Positions 61,947 through 64,000 of a stretch of 64,000 bases of DNA are shown in pieces (the stretch's first letter is position 1; every line of letters starts with the position of its first letter). The stretch comes from Undaria pinnatifida. Its lineage: Eukaryota > Sar > Phaeophyceae > Laminariales > Alariaceae. Below the pieces are notes generated by a model, which was given only the letters and a program-made list of their open reading frames with translations, was not told the DNA's origin and made no database searches. A program made the position numbers and the translations under genes. The stretch spans positions 12,541,344 through 12,605,343 of the forward strand of contig JABAKD010000019.1 of the NCBI GenBank assembly GCA_012845835.1, in the 5' to 3' direction.

Positions 61947-63320
61947 ATCATGGAAGGGTCGGTAGTGGTTTCGAATCGTTAGGGACGGGTTGTCGTTGGT
62001 TGTATTGCAAGCCCTTCTGCACGTACGTACACACATAGGTGCGAGCCGACTTTTTCTGTTCGCCGCCGCGAGTGAGCCTACTTTCGTTTTTCTCTTGATG
62101 TTTGCTGTCGCCGAAAAACAGGCTTTTGACGCCGCACACATGAGGACGGGCAGGCTTTCCATTTGGGCCCCGCGAGTAGCTTACCATCATGCGTGGCTTC
62201 ATTTTTTTGTGTTGGCGAAAAAGAATACTGCGCTGTACTTATGTGCCAACTTTGGTGTGTCCCTTGCGTTTTGCTGTTGGCAATAAATGTTGAACGAGTG
62301 TGTGCCCTGTGTACCCAGTACCATAGGCCGTTGGGGGGGTTGGTGCTAGTACTACTCCAAAAACAGCGCCCCACACTAATTCTAAGTACGTTTCCCCCTC
62401 AAAAAATGTGTGGAAGTTATGCAGGGGTTTCCGAAAAACCGTACAACCTTTCCGGGATTGTTTTTATGCGGGGGTTTTCACGATTCGTGACCCGGCCCGC
62501 GGGTCGCGTCAGGAGGATTTCAATGTCTCGCGGATCGAGTCGGGTTTGGTTACGTGGTGTACGAAATCTCACGGGTTGGGTCGGGTCGGGCCGGGTAGGG
62601 CAGGGCCTGGAGGCTTTCAATTGTCACGGGTCGGGTCGGATCGGGTCGGGTCGGTCTGGCCCAATGAGACGTAGCCCGACCCGTAAAGAATCATGTTTTT
62701 TTTTTGCGTCTTTTGTGTTTCCCATGCGTGTGTGGTGTGGTAGCTTCCCAGTTCCTCGAGTAAAAATATTGCCTTGTCTGTCTGACCCTCCCCAGTTCTG
62801 ATGCCCAGGACCTTTGTACGCAGTTGTTTTTCCGCGACCCCTATAGCTAGTAGAGCGCTGGCGGGGTCAAGCGGACGGGCGCTACCCTAACCGCGTGTGT
62901 ATGGCATGAATGGGGGTTCGTGGGCGGCTTGTTGTGGCCGTTACGGGGAAACGTAACTGAACAAGGGTCTGTAGGCGGCTTGTTCGTGGATGGACGGGAC
63001 CCCCACGTTCCGTGGACATTGTAGAAGGTGACCGATAGGCCGACCTTGCGCGCGCCTTTAGGAAGCGTCGAGCATCCCCCAAAAGCGTGCGGATTACCCC
63101 CCGTTCTGCAAGCTAGGCGTGTGTTTTTTTCTGCTTTCGAAGATGTACTTCCTAAGGCTCTGCCGTTTGCGGTTTGCCGATGCTCTGTGGATTTGGCGTC
63201 ATAGCTGGTTTTGTAGAAGGAGCTCAGATGGTGAGCCCTTTGCCCACCTTGGGGCCCATCTTCTAGGTCGGCGGCGCTGGCGGATCCCTTCCACCCGTAT
63301 TAGTGATTATGTAGGGGGCA
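61947..63320. other. No gene recognised; GGGTCG-rich repeat
   Basis: 62480-62690 carries GACCCGGCCCGCGGGTCG and CGGGTCGGGTCGG blocks related to 47.4 and 52.8 kb. 62345-62405 looks like a remnant of the mini-MITE. Confidence 0.4.
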
Positions 63321-63324
63321 CGCA

Positions 63325-63565
63325 GCTGATCGAGGGTCGCGGCTGGCGGCCTGTCGTGATGTTCGCGGGACACCCAGCAAGACCCCGGGGCCAGCATCGC
63401 TGTTCACCCGTAAACGCGCGGCTGTGGTGTTCATGGTAGCTTGCAGCACGAGCCAGGTTCGGGGCCAGCATCGCCTACACCCGTACACCCGCGCTTTTGT
63501 GGTACTTTTGGTGGTGCACGCATCTCAACGCCGGGACCAGCATCCCGTTACGCCAGTCACGCCGC
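63325..63565. repeat. ~80-bp tandem repeat, three units
   Basis: Units share GGGGCCAGCATCGC, CACCCGTA-ACGCGCGGCT and GTGGTGTTC-like blocks. Confidence 0.65.
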
Positions 63566-63937
63566 AAAGATATATATCCCAGAGGAGGGAGGCCCCTCGA
63601 CCCCACGTATTCCTGTCAGAATGTATGTACGAGGAAATGTGTCAAGAGCATATGTCAAGCAAGGGGAGGGGGGGACGCTGTCAAGGGTGGAAGGCCGAGT
63701 GCTCCACACTAAAATTCAGTAGTTTGGTGTCGTTCACGGCAAGTTTGCCGTCTGTGGCGGGATGAGAGTGCTGCGCCCTGGTATGTGTCCGAGTAGCGAC
63801 CGGGTGCTGATGCACTCCGACTTTATTTTTTGGGGGGTCGCCGCTGTCGTCGTGTTGTTCCCTTCCTCCCTTTGTTTTTTTTTTCTCTTTGCCTGTACAG
63901 GCCTTAACCGTTTTTTGAAGTGCAAAAGTTTTCCAGC

Positions 63938-64000
63938 AGTAAATTCCAAGTAGAGCATGTTCCTGAACACGTTGGTGCGGCAGTTCTTCCTGAAACGCTT
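63938..64000 (+). CDS. Possible first or internal exon of a gene running off the window
   Basis: After a pyrimidine tract and acceptor-like ttttccag, an ATG at 63956 opens MFLNTLVRQFFLKR to the window end, with nearly all codons ending in G or C, as in the confirmed exons here. Too short to identify. Confidence 0.25.

Overview
This is a repeat-saturated window from a large eukaryotic nuclear genome. Protein-coding exons with GT-AG introns occupy only part of it. The rest is microsatellite, minisatellite, short interspersed elements and decayed transposons. No rRNA, bacterial operon or CRISPR array was seen. The host was not identified from a marker gene. GC-rich exons, long introns, an apparent 7TM-RGS receptor and Helitrons would fit a large protist or algal genome; a stramenopile such as a brown alga is a guess only.

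Layout. 1-17 kb: no convincing gene; microsatellites, tandem duplications and dispersed repeats. 17.1-26.5 kb: a Helitron locus with an intact 1636-residue Rep/helicase with an OTU protease domain (minus strand), preceded by exons of a cysteine-rich companion gene whose first exon lies in the opposite orientation. 26.5-32.4 kb: repeats, a tRNA-headed SINE and a degenerate tandem array. 32.4-41 kb: a second Helitron locus in the same order, with a Rep/helicase/OTU gene broken by one frameshift and a complete four-exon companion gene ending 82 bp before it. 41-43.2 kb: minisatellites and small hairpin elements. 43.2-59.3 kb: one long plus-strand gene, reconstructed here as 12 exons whose phases all agree, encoding a multi-pass membrane protein with a C-terminal RGS domain. 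59.3-64 kb: repeats, and possibly the first bases of another exon at the window edge.

Two things stand out. First, both Helitron Rep/helicase genes have the same kind of companion gene directly upstream on the same strand. It has matching intron phases, paired C..C/H..C zinc-finger-like motifs and an acidic tail, which suggests an undescribed second Helitron protein. In the first locus its exon 1 sits between ~40-bp inverted repeats and appears flipped. Second, introns and flanks of the receptor gene and of the companion gene hold decayed tandem copies of neighbouring exon edges, so local tandem duplication seems to have built much of the intronic sequence. A ~85-bp piggyBac-like mini-MITE with TTAA-type target sites, and a short element that keeps the reading frame MSIDPKFVELTADV, also recur across the window.
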